Of a DNA stretch of 64,000 nt, positions 1 through 8,521 are shown piece by piece. Below the pieces are notes generated by a model. That model worked only from the letters and a program-made list of their open reading frames with translations. It searched no databases and was not told the origin of the DNA. The DNA is from VMCP01 sp964408945. GTDB taxonomy: Bacteria > Bacteroidota > Bacteroidia > NS11-12g > UBA955. Both the position numbers and the translations under genes were made by a program. Numbering within the stretch: position 1 is the first letter of the stretch; each line of letters begins with the position of its first letter. The stretch lies in the NCBI GenBank assembly GCA_964408945.1, contig CAYPBJ010000004.1, positions 62,001 through 126,000 of the forward strand, given 5' to 3'.

Positions 1-1
1 T

Positions 2-442
2 GCGAGGACCACAAATATGTTAGACATTTACAAAATTGGTCTTGCCTATGATATGCCTAGTTTTCAAGTTGATGGCATGAAGTGTGAGACTGTACATGAA
101 GCCATCGCTGAAGCTGCTGATAGAGCAAGACGCGGTGATGGTCCAACATTCTTGGAAATAAAAACATACAGATATAGAGGCCATTCGATGAGTGATCCTG
201 CAACTTACCGCACAAAAGAAGAACTAGCTGAGTACAAGGAAAAAGATCCGATTGAAACAACTAAGTCAACTATTTTGAAGAAAAAATATGCGACAGAGGC
301 TGAGTTAGATGCTATGGAAGAGGAGCTTGTTAAACTCGTTCAAGAGAGTGTTGAATTCGCTGAATCTTCGCCTTATCCAGATGCCTCAAAGTTATTTACT
401 GAGGTATATGTAGAAAATGATTATCCTTTCATAATGGACTAA
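2..442 (+). CDS. pdhA: Pyruvate dehydrogenase E1 component, alpha subunit (C-terminal part)
   Basis: Partial gene: the reading frame is open back to the left edge, so the internal ATG at 17 is not the start. About 146 residues remain. They match the C-terminal half of thiamine-diphosphate-dependent E1 alpha: an RTTN segment at the edge, then YRYRGHSMSDPATYRTKEE, the conserved loop that orders around the cofactor, then the helical tail with KDPI. The enzyme decarboxylates pyruvate and passes the acetyl group to the E2 lipoyl domain. The E1 beta/E2 genes are not in the window. The next gene starts 43 bases downstream. Family assignment is secure; 2-oxoisovalerate dehydrogenase alpha is the less likely alternative. 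Confidence 0.93.
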   Translation, partial: ARTTNMLDIYKIGLAYDMPSFQVDGMKCETVHEAIAEAADRARRGDGPTFLEIKTYRYRGHSMSDPATYRTKEELAEYKEKDPIETTKSTILKKKYATEAELDAMEEELVKLVQESVEFAESSPYPDASKLFTEVYVENDYPFIMD

Positions 443-485
443 TTGTCCAAACTTAAATCAATTATAGTATATTCGCCCCCTTATT

Positions 486-1163
486 ATGGACATTAGACAT
501 TCTTGGAACGCATTCAAAACTGAGTTTTCAGATAAATACGCGAACAACAAAAGAAATTACAACATAATCGGATTATCTGTTGTTGCTGTGGTTGGTGGGA
601 TTTTATTCTACACTCTTAGTTACAAACCAACACAGGAAATAAAGGCCGCAGAAAAATTTGCACCTATGTATTATTACTTTAAGTCAGATTCAACCTCAAT
701 TGTCTTAAAAGGTGATGCAAAAAGAAATATATGGTCAGCAACAAGAATTGCTGATGAGTTTGGATCTACTGTGAAAGGAAGAGAAGCTGCATTGTGCGCA
801 TCAATTGCTTTGATGAAAGATAAAAAGTTTGAAGAAGCATTAAAGTATCTTGGAAAAACAAAAGCAAACGATAAAATCTTAAGTGCCTCTATTATAGCAA
901 TGAAAGCAGTATGTAATGCTGAATTGGGTGATATTAAAGAAGCAGCAAGTCTTTATGAGCAGGCTGCTAGAATCGATGAGAACGACTTCTCTGCTATGTA
1001 CTTGAAGAAAGCAGGTATCCATTATGAAATGACTGAAGATTTCAGCAGCGCATTAAGTTGTTACCAGGAAATTGCACAAAAATATTCAACTTCATCAGAA
1101 GGTACTGATATTGAAAAATATATCGGTAAGATGAAAGCCAAATTAGGCGAATTCAATCCATAA
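486..1163 (+). CDS. Membrane-anchored tetratricopeptide-repeat protein
   Basis: 225 residues. A short polar N-terminus is followed by one membrane helix at about residues 25-46 and then a helical, TPR-like region (about 90-215) with motifs such as GDIKEAASLYEQAARID. The layout resembles the YfgM-type TPR proteins (single N-terminal anchor, extracytoplasmic TPR). The role is probably a protein-protein scaffold; no catalytic motif is seen. It lies just before ribH, an arrangement I recall from other Bacteroidota. A TATATTCG element at 468-475, close to the Bacteroidota -7 consensus, sits 10 bases before the ATG. Confidence 0.75.
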   Translation: MDIRHSWNAFKTEFSDKYANNKRNYNIIGLSVVAVVGGILFYTLSYKPTQEIKAAEKFAPMYYYFKSDSTSIVLKGDAKRNIWSATRIADEFGSTVKGREAALCASIALMKDKKFEEALKYLGKTKANDKILSASIIAMKAVCNAELGDIKEAASLYEQAARIDENDFSAMYLKKAGIHYEMTEDFSSALSCYQEIAQKYSTSSEGTDIEKYIGKMKAKLGEFNP

Positions 1164-1173
1164 GTCCAGTTTT

Positions 1174-1659
1174 GTGTCGAACGCCGGATTCCATTATTCT
1201 CCACCTACTCCATCAGATATTCCATTTAACAACCTTAAAATTGGGGTAGTTACTTCAATATGGAATAAACATATTACTCATGCCTTGAAACATGGATGTA
1301 TGTCTGAATTAGTTGATCTTGGTTTTTCAATGGAACAAATTGTACAGTGTGATGTTCCTGGGGCATTTGAATTGCCGTTAGGAGCTCAAAAATTATTTGA
1401 ACTTGCGCAAGTCGATGCAGTAATTTGCTTAGGTGCAGTAATTAAAGGTGATACCCCACATTTTGATTTTGTTTGTCAAGGAGCCACTGATGGTATTATG
1501 AATGTTGGTTTAAAATATAGTAAGCCGTGTATTTACGGTTTGATTACTACATTAACGGAGCAACAAGCTTTAGATCGGATTGGTGGTAGTCATGGACACA
1601 AAGGCAAAGAGGCTGCTCAAACGGCAGTTCATATGCTTACAGAATTCTACACGTTATAA
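1174..1659 (+). CDS. ribH: 6,7-dimethyl-8-ribityllumazine synthase
   Basis: 161 residues, normal length for the family. It condenses 5-amino-6-ribitylamino-uracil with 3,4-dihydroxy-2-butanone 4-phosphate in the penultimate step of riboflavin synthesis and usually assembles as a pentamer or icosahedral shell. Visible family motifs are the substrate loop VPGAFELPLGAQKL, the phosphate/active-site segment GAVIKGDTPHFDFV with the conserved His, and GLITTLTEQQALDR. The start is a GTG, 10 bases after the TPR gene stop; no ATG lies near it in frame. Other riboflavin genes are not nearby. Confidence 0.95.
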   Translation: MSNAGFHYSPPTPSDIPFNNLKIGVVTSIWNKHITHALKHGCMSELVDLGFSMEQIVQCDVPGAFELPLGAQKLFELAQVDAVICLGAVIKGDTPHFDFVCQGATDGIMNVGLKYSKPCIYGLITTLTEQQALDRIGGSHGHKGKEAAQTAVHMLTEFYTL

Positions 1660-1680
1660 AAAAATTCATTCCTATTGAAT

Positions 1681-3474
1681 ATGTTTACTGAAAATTATCA
1701 CGAGCAATTGAGCGAGGCTGAGAAACTGATTCACAGTCAAGAAGAGTCTAGTACTTTTCGAGACCAATACAGTAAACTTAGCAAAGAAGAAATTATCAAA
1801 GAAGCAGAATCTCTTATTCAGACTGCTGATGTGAAAGCTTCTTATCAGAAATTGCTAGAACTAAAATCAATTTTTGAAGCACTTGTTTCTGCAGAGAAAC
1901 CAGCCCAAATTAAAGCTTGGATTGATTCAGGAAATGATGTCCGTGAATTTGTTCCTCCACAAGATGAACTCAAAACTAAATTACTAGACATATTCAATCA
2001 ATTTCAAAAACTACGAGAAGAAGAAAAAAAACGTGCTGAGGAAGAGAAATTGGCAAATTTGGTTAAGAAGAAAGCCATATTAGATAAAATAAAGACTTTA
2101 GTTGAGAGCGAAGAAACTGAGGCTAGCCTTGGACATATTCGTGAATGTATGCGAGAATGGAGAGAGATCAGGATTATACCTAAAGAATTTCAAGACGAAG
2201 TTTCGTCTCAATACAAAGCATTGATTGATAGGTTTTATGATAACCTTACAATTTACAATGAACTTAAGGATTTGGATAGAGAAAAAAACCTCGAGATTAA
2301 AATAGAATTGATTAAAAAGGTTGAAGCTCTAAAAAATGAACAAAATATCCGAAAGTCTTATATTGCTCTGCATAAATACCATGAAGATTGGAAAAATGCT
2401 GGGCCAGTAAGAAAAGATATTTCTGAAGAAATTTGGTCTAGATTTAAAGGCGCTAGTGATGAAATTTTAAACGCCATCAAGGCTGTTCAAAATGAATTGG
2501 ATGAAAAAAGGAAAGCCAATTTAGAAAAGAAAGTAGTTCTTATTGAAAAAGCCGAAGCGGCGATTTCAGTTTGGCCAGTAAACAATAAAGATTGGCAAAA
2601 ATTAGGCACTGAATTAGATCAATTATTTGAAGAATGGAAAAAAATTGGTCCTGTTCCTACAGCTTTAAACGAGGAAACCTGGAATAAATTCCAAACCGCT
2701 AGAAACTCGTATTATTCTGAAAGAAAGTTATTCTTTAAAGAATTACAATCCAATAAGAAAGATAATCTTAAATTGAAACTTGAGCTTTGCGAAAAAGCTG
2801 AAAGTTTAAAGGATGCATCTGAATTCAATAAAACAGCTGATAAATTCCAAAGTCTCCAAGAAGAGTGGAAAAAGATTGGTCCCGTTCCTGAAGAACAAAA
2901 TGAACTAATTTGGAAGCGATTTAGAGCTGCATTTGATCATTTTTATCAACGAAGAAATCAGTGGTTTGATGAGAGAAAATCTCAAGAATCAGGTGCAGTG
3001 CAAGCAAGAGAAGCTGTTGTTAAAAAACTTGAAGGTTTAATTGCACATGCTGAAAAGAATTTTACTTTCGCCGATTTAAAACAAATTCAGACCGAATGGA
3101 ATAACAGTGGTTTTGTTTCAGGAAAAAGATTTCATTCTTTAAATACAAAGTTTCAAAATCTAATCGACCCTTTGTTTCAATCTTTGCGAGAGCAAAACAA
3201 TGAAGACCGTAAAAAAACAATGTCAGATTATGTTGAGAACCTCAATCAATCTGCTGATGGTAAGTCAAAGTTAAAATCTGAACAAAGAAGATTAAAAGAA
3301 ACTATCAAGAAACTAGAGGAAGAAATTTCAACTATTGACAATAATAAGTCTTTCTTTGCTTTATCGAAAAATGCCGATGCTGTTTTAAAACAGTTTGATG
3401 ATAAAATCAACAAATTGAATCAGCAAAAAGATAGATTAAAAACTGAATTAGGAATAGTAGAGAAAGCACTCTAA
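1681..3474 (+). CDS. DUF349 repeat coiled-coil protein
   Basis: About 597 residues from the ATG at 1681 (the frame also has a TTG two codons earlier, which I reject in favour of ATG). Highly charged, Lys/Glu-rich and helical. Five copies of a W-x-x-x-G/I-x-(V/I)-P type motif occur at about residues 158, 235, 317, 394 and 471, spaced 77-82 residues: EWREIRIIP, DWKNAGPV, EEWKKIGPVP (twice) and EWNNSGFV. This is the DUF349 repeat. The C-terminus is a coiled coil of about 90 residues. Function is unknown in Bacteroidota; cytoplasmic, no signal peptide. The next gene starts after one base, so the two are probably co-transcribed. Confidence 0.85.
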   Translation: MFTENYHEQLSEAEKLIHSQEESSTFRDQYSKLSKEEIIKEAESLIQTADVKASYQKLLELKSIFEALVSAEKPAQIKAWIDSGNDVREFVPPQDELKTKLLDIFNQFQKLREEEKKRAEEEKLANLVKKKAILDKIKTLVESEETEASLGHIRECMREWREIRIIPKEFQDEVSSQYKALIDRFYDNLTIYNELKDLDREKNLEIKIELIKKVEALKNEQNIRKSYIALHKYHEDWKNAGPVRKDISEEIWSRFKGASDEILNAIKAVQNELDEKRKANLEKKVVLIEKAEAAISVWPVNNKDWQKLGTELDQLFEEWKKIGPVPTALNEETWNKFQTARNSYYSERKLFFKELQSNKKDNLKLKLELCEKAESLKDASEFNKTADKFQSLQEEWKKIGPVPEEQNELIWKRFRAAFDHFYQRRNQWFDERKSQESGAVQAREAVVKKLEGLIAHAEKNFTFADLKQIQTEWNNSGFVSGKRFHSLNTKFQNLIDPLFQSLREQNNEDRKKTMSDYVENLNQSADGKSKLKSEQRRLKETIKKLEEEISTIDNNKSFFALSKNADAVLKQFDDKINKLNQQKDRLKTELGIVEKAL

Positions 3475-3475
3475 T

Positions 3476-4237
3476 ATGATTAACCGAATCGGCAAGTGGT
3501 TCGATTACTTATCTTATTTATTGTATTCAACCAATAGACATGGAGTTCATTCTCCATTTGTTTATGAATTCGTTGACAAGGTCTTGTATAATAGTGCCTC
3601 ATCAAAAAATGAATTCTTGGAATATCAGCGAACGTTGATGGTTCAAAGTAAAAGTACAGGCTTTGATGGTGTTTCTTTGTCTGAATATGTAAATATTTAC
3701 ACCTTACCATCGAAGTATTGTGAATTACTTCAACGTATAGTACTTTTCTATGATATTAAACTAGTAAGTGAAATAGGACCTTCAACAGGCATAGAATTTA
3801 ATTACTTACGATATTTGATCGCTACTGATTTAGCGCCTGGTCTTAAGTTGATTTCAACTGATAAGTTAGAACCTTATTCTTCTCTTTTCAATAAAAGTCA
3901 AAGAGAGTTTAATAAAGTATTTCCCCAAAAAACCGAACATGAAGAAGTTCTAAATAATGAATGCCTTACATCTGGTGATTTAACAAAAAAGCTGTTATTA
4001 TTTCATAGATTAGATAGAGATTCTGATTTTTGGAATTCACTTGAGAGTGAATTATTGGATTCAAACAATCAAGATTTCTTTGTTTTTACACACCCCTATC
4101 ACAATGGGAATTCACGATTAAACTGGCAACGAATTATAAATCACCCAGATTTTCACGTTACCATTGATTGCTATTATTTGGGAATTGCAATGAAACGTAC
4201 ACACCAAATTAAAGAACATTTTCAACTTAGATACTAA
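3476..4237 (+). CDS. SAM-dependent methyltransferase-like protein, possibly degenerate
   Basis: 253 residues. The N-terminal segment (YSTNRHGVHSPFVYEFVDK) is characteristic of a Bacteroidota O-methyltransferase-like family. A motif-I-like segment, SEIGPSTGIEFNYLRYL, follows at about residue 98. The canonical acidic residue at the end of strand beta2 and the post-motif segments are hard to recognise, and the C-terminal half is not conserved enough for me to align by eye. It could be an active methyltransferase or a fold retained without SAM chemistry. It follows the DUF349 gene by one base, so the two are probably co-transcribed. Confidence 0.55.
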   Translation: MINRIGKWFDYLSYLLYSTNRHGVHSPFVYEFVDKVLYNSASSKNEFLEYQRTLMVQSKSTGFDGVSLSEYVNIYTLPSKYCELLQRIVLFYDIKLVSEIGPSTGIEFNYLRYLIATDLAPGLKLISTDKLEPYSSLFNKSQREFNKVFPQKTEHEEVLNNECLTSGDLTKKLLLFHRLDRDSDFWNSLESELLDSNNQDFFVFTHPYHNGNSRLNWQRIINHPDFHVTIDCYYLGIAMKRTHQIKEHFQLRY

Positions 4238-4246
4238 AAGATACTA

Positions 4247-4254
4247 TACATTTG
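4247..4254 (+). promoter_or_regulatory. TAnnTTTG promoter element before the thioesterase
   Basis: TACATTTG exactly matches the Bacteroidota -7 consensus TAnnTTTG and ends 4 bases before the ATG of the thioesterase gene. I see no convincing -33 TTTG at the usual spacing. Confidence 0.45.
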
Positions 4255-4258
4255 AATT

Positions 4259-4663
4259 ATGTCAGAACTACCCTTTTACGAACACAAAATTAGAGTTAGA
4301 TATCACGAATGTGATCGGATGGGTTTTTTACACCATAGTGTATATGCTGTTTACTTCGAAGAAGCGCGAACTGAAATATTAAGATCGCGTGGCATTACTT
4401 ATAAAGAAATGGAGGACGAAGGAATCATTATGCCGGTAAGGTCAATGAAGTTTTTATTCAAAAAAGCAGCTATTTATGATGATCTTCTTACTGTTCGTGT
4501 TTCCATTTTAGGTGAGCCAAAGGTTAGAATGACATTCAAATATGAGATTTATAATGAAAATGGAGATTTTTTGTCAGATGCCGAAACCGAATTATTTTTT
4601 GTTAATAAATCAAATATGAGACCGATGGCTCTTCCTGAGAAATTCTTGAACAAAATGTATTGA
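4259..4663 (+). CDS. Acyl-CoA thioesterase, YbgC/FadM family (hotdog fold)
   Basis: 134 residues, one hotdog domain. The N-terminal active-site segment HECDRMGFLHHSVYAVYFEEAR matches the 4HBT signature in which the Asp follows the conserved aromatic/His-Glu region (the usual form is Y-x-D-x-D-x-x-G). The remaining strands (YDDLLTVRVSILG, FKYEIYNENGD, SDAETELFFVN) follow family order. It hydrolyses short acyl-CoA or 4-hydroxybenzoyl-CoA-type thioesters; the real substrate cannot be told. The downstream BrkB gene begins at the stop codon, suggesting co-translation. Confidence 0.85.
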   Translation: MSELPFYEHKIRVRYHECDRMGFLHHSVYAVYFEEARTEILRSRGITYKEMEDEGIIMPVRSMKFLFKKAAIYDDLLTVRVSILGEPKVRMTFKYEIYNENGDFLSDAETELFFVNKSNMRPMALPEKFLNKMY

Positions 4664-4668
4664 TTCCA

Positions 4669-5685
4669 ATGAAATCAGAAACCCCTCAGAAACAAGAATT
4701 GATTGAAGAAATTTCAACCGATAAGGAGCATTTCCTTGCTCGGAAATTAAGGGAATATCTTCAAAAGAAAACAATTCGAGGTTTTAAGGGATTGTCATTT
4801 TATGAGGTTGGCAGATATTTTTTAAGATCCATTTTCATGGAGAATATTAGCCTTAGTGCTTCATCACTAAGTTTTAATTTCTTTTTGGCGCTTTTCCCTG
4901 CCCTACTTTTTTTACTGACTTTGATTGCCTATTTACCCTTTCATGGAATGAAGACTCAATTAATAGAGCAATTATCTTTGATACTTCCAGAGCGTACCTA
5001 TGAGGAAATTAGTCAAACCATTCTCGAAATTTTAAGAAAACAAAATTCGAGTTTATTGTCTTTTGGATTTTTGTTAACCATTTATTTTGCGTCCAATGCA
5101 TTCCATATTCTTATCAATACATTCAATCGACGTTTAGCTGGAACTGATATGCGTGCCAAACAGAATTGGTTTGTAATCAGGGCAAGGGCTATATTTTTAA
5201 CATTCTTATTAACTGTTCTAATTATTATCTTCTTAGCGATTGTTACAGTTTCAGTTCAAATTGAAACTTTTATGATTGAAAACGACTGGCCTCTGGTGAG
5301 TTTGTACAGTTTTTTGATTGTATTAATTGAATATTTATTAGTTGCAGCGGTTTTTGTCTTCACTATTTCTTCCATTTATTACTTCGCTCCATCTAAAACA
5401 GAACGTTGGACGTTTTTTTCTATAGGTGCCCTTTTAGCCGGTGCGTTATCCATAATTGCCACCTTCGGTTTCACCTTATACGTAAATAATTTTGATAGTT
5501 ACAATAAGGTTTACGGTTCAATTGGGGCAATCATTGCATTGATGGTATTGATTTATATCAACACGTTCTCTATGATTATTGGATTTGAACTGAATACAAG
5601 TATTGATAAGGCTGAAATTGCGCGAGTTCGAATCAAGAAGAAACAAATATCTTCTCAGCAACTACCTTCTGATAATATTCGTTAA
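4669..5685 (+). CDS. YihY/virulence factor BrkB family membrane protein
   Basis: About 338 residues from the ATG at 4669; a TTG at 4660 overlapping the previous stop is the only earlier start. A cytosolic N-terminus with the family signature (FLRSIFMENISLSASSLSFNFFLALFPALLFLL) leads into about six membrane helices, including IGAIIALMVLIYINTFSMIIGFELN near the end, where YihY proteins carry a conserved WxY/F...GAE-like segment. Function is not established; the old RNase BN assignment is known to be wrong. Its 3' end overlaps the convergent DUF721 gene by 53 bases. Confidence 0.85.
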   Translation: MKSETPQKQELIEEISTDKEHFLARKLREYLQKKTIRGFKGLSFYEVGRYFLRSIFMENISLSASSLSFNFFLALFPALLFLLTLIAYLPFHGMKTQLIEQLSLILPERTYEEISQTILEILRKQNSSLLSFGFLLTIYFASNAFHILINTFNRRLAGTDMRAKQNWFVIRARAIFLTFLLTVLIIIFLAIVTVSVQIETFMIENDWPLVSLYSFLIVLIEYLLVAAVFVFTISSIYYFAPSKTERWTFFSIGALLAGALSIIATFGFTLYVNNFDSYNKVYGSIGAIIALMVLIYINTFSMIIGFELNTSIDKAEIARVRIKKKQISSQQLPSDNIR

Positions 5686-5929
5686 CCTTTCCCAATAACT
5701 CATTACGTTGCAGAAATACTTCGTTCTTGAGTACAGGATTATCCACTTTTATATATAAGGTCTTTGACTTTAAAGTTATATCGGTTGTGTATTTTGCAAT
5801 TAACTTGCCCACTATCTGTTCCCAATCTTTTTCAATACTCATTTCATCCAGCTTGGAATCAAGATGATAACGCTTATACATAGCTTGAATCACAGAACTG
5901 ATGTGGTTGTCTTTTTTTTCTTTTTTCAT
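5633..5929 (-). CDS. DUF721/DciA-like protein
   Basis: 98 residues. The DciA N-terminal-type core is visible: a helix with AMYKRYHLDSKLDEMSIEKDWEQIVGKLIAKYT, then a strand-rich segment with TLKSKTLYIKVDNPVLKNEVFLQR, matching DUF721. DciA proteins load or regulate the replicative helicase DnaB in bacteria that lack DnaC; that role for Bacteroidota homologues is an extension from the family. In many Bacteroidota this gene sits beside recF, but here recF is about 40 kb away. The 3' end overlaps the convergent BrkB gene by 53 bases. Confidence 0.8.
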   Translation of the reverse strand: MKKEKKDNHISSVIQAMYKRYHLDSKLDEMSIEKDWEQIVGKLIAKYTTDITLKSKTLYIKVDNPVLKNEVFLQRNELLGKVNEYYQKVVAEKIFVSS

Positions 5930-5931
5930 TT

Positions 5932-7632
5932 TTAACTTTGGACGTTTTTAAGTTTACTGTGTTTAAATCCGTAACTGAAGTAGAGTATTAGTCCCAAGAG
6001 AAACCACAAACCAAACCATTTCCAATTATCTAATGTCATTCCAGTCAACAAAAACATGCACGTCGAAACACCCATTAAAGGTATAATATTCCATTTTCTA
6101 AAAAATGTAAAAATGGATAGTGCTATTAAAAACACCCACATAATTAGATGACTGATTCCATAAAAATCTAGTGTTAACAAACTCCTAAAATAATCTGGTA
6201 TATAAATTTGAGTTAAAACACTTGAAAGTATAACCAACGCAGGAAATAAGTACTGTGCATTTATGTGAATCAATTTGAATCCTGTTTCCTGTGAATCTGT
6301 CCTTAGTGGCAATAATAACACCCCACCACAAACAAGCACAAAAGCAAAAATGGTTCCAATGGAAGTAAAATCTAATACGAATGTTTCATTGGTAAAAAAG
6401 ATAGGAACGCCAACTACTAAACCAGTAATAATTGTTGCGAAACCAGGCGTTTTAAATTTAGGATGAATTTTAGAAAATTTTTCAGGTAGTAGACCATCTC
6501 TGCTCATAGACATCCAAATTCGAGGTTGACCCATTTGGAATACCAATAATACGGAAGTCATGGCCACGATGGCCGATACAGATACTATATATTCAAGCCA
6601 ATGTATTCCTTTATAATTTAATGCAAAAGCCAACGGATCATCAACACCAAGTAAATCAAAGGGTACCATTCCAGTAAGAACTAGTGAAATCAATATGTAT
6701 AGAACCGTACAAATCAACAGTGAATAAAACATACCCCTTGGGAGATCTCTTTTTGGATTTTTACTTTCTTCAGCTAAGGTACTCACAGCATCAAATCCAA
6801 TATAAGTAAAGAACACCGCTGAAACCCCCGTCATAATTCCAGACATTCCATTCGGGTTAAATGGGGTGAAATTATCAAAGTCAATGTGAAAAGCTCCAAC
6901 CACAATCACCAATAAAATGATAACAACTTTCAAAACCACCATGGCATTACTAGCCTTTCTGCTTTCGCTGATTCCACGGTATACTAAAATGGTAATCAGA
7001 ATGTTTATTAAAACAGCGGGTAGGTCAAAAATGATTCTTTGTCCTAAAACCACAGGAGCATTTACCCAGGCTTGATAAAAATCAAGCTCCTCGCCTATTA
7101 AATTTGAGTTTGTCCATAATTGACCAACTTCTGATTTTTGAATGTTGGTTAAAAGTTCTAAATCCTTATTGGAAATGAATAATTTTACCGATGAATAATC
7201 TGTTATTAACCATCTTGGCAATTCCAATCCAATTGCGTCTAATAAATGAGTGAAATAACCTGACCAGGAAAAGGCAATATAAATGTTCCCAATAGCATAC
7301 TCCATCAACAATGCCCAACCAATGATCCAAGCAAATAATTCTCCAAAAGATGCATATGCATAGGTGTATGCGCTACCTGAAACGGGTATTCTTCCTGCAA
7401 ATTCTGCATAACTTAATGCAGCGAAACCACAAGCTATCGCACTAATTACAAATAACCAGATTACACCCGGACCACCAGCGGCACAAGCCTTTCCAATGGA
7501 AGAAAATATACCTCCACCAATAATTGCTGCAATACCAAAAAATGTCAAATCCCTAACTGATAGAATTCTAGGCATTTGATGACCAGATTGGATAGAAAAG
7601 TCAGTTTTTCGTCGAAAAAGTTGAGAAATCAT
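5932..7632 (-). CDS. APC-superfamily amino acid permease (CAT-like)
   Basis: 566 residues with 12-14 predicted membrane helices. The N-terminal helix carries the APC signature GIAAIIGGGIFSSIG, followed by ALSYAEFAGRIPVSGSAYTYAY. The loop SMSRDGLLPEKFSKIHPKFKTP is typical of cationic-amino-acid-transporter-like permeases. A hydrophilic insertion of about 60 residues (about 145-200) between early helices is extracytoplasmic by prediction. It imports amino acids by proton symport or exchange; specificity is not readable. It ends 2 bases before the start of the DUF721 gene and may share its transcript. Confidence 0.88.
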   Translation of the reverse strand: MISQLFRRKTDFSIQSGHQMPRILSVRDLTFFGIAAIIGGGIFSSIGKACAAGGPGVIWLFVISAIACGFAALSYAEFAGRIPVSGSAYTYAYASFGELFAWIIGWALLMEYAIGNIYIAFSWSGYFTHLLDAIGLELPRWLITDYSSVKLFISNKDLELLTNIQKSEVGQLWTNSNLIGEELDFYQAWVNAPVVLGQRIIFDLPAVLINILITILVYRGISESRKASNAMVVLKVVIILLVIVVGAFHIDFDNFTPFNPNGMSGIMTGVSAVFFTYIGFDAVSTLAEESKNPKRDLPRGMFYSLLICTVLYILISLVLTGMVPFDLLGVDDPLAFALNYKGIHWLEYIVSVSAIVAMTSVLLVFQMGQPRIWMSMSRDGLLPEKFSKIHPKFKTPGFATIITGLVVGVPIFFTNETFVLDFTSIGTIFAFVLVCGGVLLLPLRTDSQETGFKLIHINAQYLFPALVILSSVLTQIYIPDYFRSLLTLDFYGISHLIMWVFLIALSIFTFFRKWNIIPLMGVSTCMFLLTGMTLDNWKWFGLWFLLGLILYFSYGFKHSKLKNVQS

Positions 7633-7699
7633 GTGGAATTACTTACGATATTAACCATGATTTGTCAGTACAACAAATTAACTTGTATATTCGTATGAA

Positions 7700-8104
7700 A
7701 TGAGGCAAATCGCCGCTATATTGTTGGTTTTAGTCAATCTGATAAGTTCAGGTTTGGTTGAGTTTGCCATTGATAGTTGCTGCGAAAATGATGAAATTAA
7801 TTGCTGCCTTCCTGCTGACGAAAATAAAAATACGAATCCATCTGAACAGTTAGTTGCCAATGGCTGCTGCTGTACAGAATCTGAAAATCATTTCTATTAT
7901 TTTACAGCAAAATTCCAAAATACAGAGAAACAAGAGAATATTAAATCAACAGTTCAAATTGATTTTACAAATCATCGCCAACAATTGGCACTGATAGATT
8001 TGGGTCGTTTCTCAAAATGTTCAAATAAGTTCTTAGTTCAGCATAGGTTGAGAAAAAAAGTTCCGCCATCGTTGTTGGTTCAGTATGATGTTTGGGTAAT
8101 TTAG
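7700..8104 (+). CDS. Small Cys-rich secreted protein of a metal cluster
   Basis: 134 residues with an N-terminal hydrophobic signal (about residues 4-20). Cysteines are paired or tripled: C27-C28, C35-C36 and C56-C57-C58, plus a single Cys near residue 107, and there is a PPSLLVQ tail. The arrangement loosely resembles the HYC_CC_PP family of small Bacteroidota proteins found beside metal-related TonB receptors, but the HYC segment is not present, so this is a tentative relation. The next two genes (HMA lipoprotein and TonB receptor) also have CC motifs, suggesting a shared role in binding a soft metal. A TATATTCG element at 7686-7693 precedes the ATG by 6 bases. Confidence 0.6.
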   Translation: MRQIAAILLVLVNLISSGLVEFAIDSCCENDEINCCLPADENKNTNPSEQLVANGCCCTESENHFYYFTAKFQNTEKQENIKSTVQIDFTNHRQQLALIDLGRFSKCSNKFLVQHRLRKKVPPSLLVQYDVWVI

Positions 8105-8152
8105 ATTTATCGTATTTATTCGATAGATCCAAATAATTTAAACAAAATACAA

Positions 8153-8521
8153 ATGAAAAAAATACAAAATATAGTAAAAGCTCTTTTTGTAGCTGCACTT
8201 GCATTGGTGTCATTCACCCAATGCGGAACGTCAAAAACAAAAAAAATCAAAGCCCAAATAACCTTTGGTGTCGGTGGCAATTGTGAAATGTGTAAAGAGC
8301 GAATCGAAAATGCATTAGATATAAAAGGTGTCTATCAAGCAATTTATGATCTAAATAATAAAAAAATATTTATTGTTTATAACGCCGCACAATTTAAGGA
8401 AATCCAATTACACAACATTATTGCTAGTACAGGACATGACACTGAACAAGTTAAAGCTGATGATTTAGTTTACAACAATTTACCGGGCTGTTGTAAGTAT
8501 CGATCTGATGATGATTTTTAA
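8153..8521 (+). CDS. Heavy-metal-associated (HMA) domain lipoprotein
   Basis: 122 residues. A signal peptide ends at a lipobox-like SFTQC, with C24 the predicted lipidated residue. One HMA (ferredoxin-like, MerP/Atx1-type) domain follows: the metal loop GNCEMC places the CxxC at C44 and C47, and the rest of the fold (IENALDIKGVYQAIYDLNNKKIFIVY) is recognisable. The C-terminus adds a second possible site, C113-C114. It probably carries Cu(I), Zn(II) or Hg(II) on the periplasmic face of a membrane. The next gene overlaps by 14 bases, so the two are translationally coupled. Confidence 0.85.
   Translation: MKKIQNIVKALFVAALALVSFTQCGTSKTKKIKAQITFGVGGNCEMCKERIENALDIKGVYQAIYDLNNKKIFIVYNAAQFKEIQLHNIIASTGHDTEQVKADDLVYNNLPGCCKYRSDDDF

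Noticed and set aside
57..260. Open frame antisense to pdhA
   Set aside because: It is a shadow of a well-conserved coding region, with no start context or recognisable protein.
8107..8124. Small dyad (TATCG/CGATA) between the Cys-rich and HMA genes
   Set aside because: Five pairs only, no T-run; too weak to call a terminator or operator.
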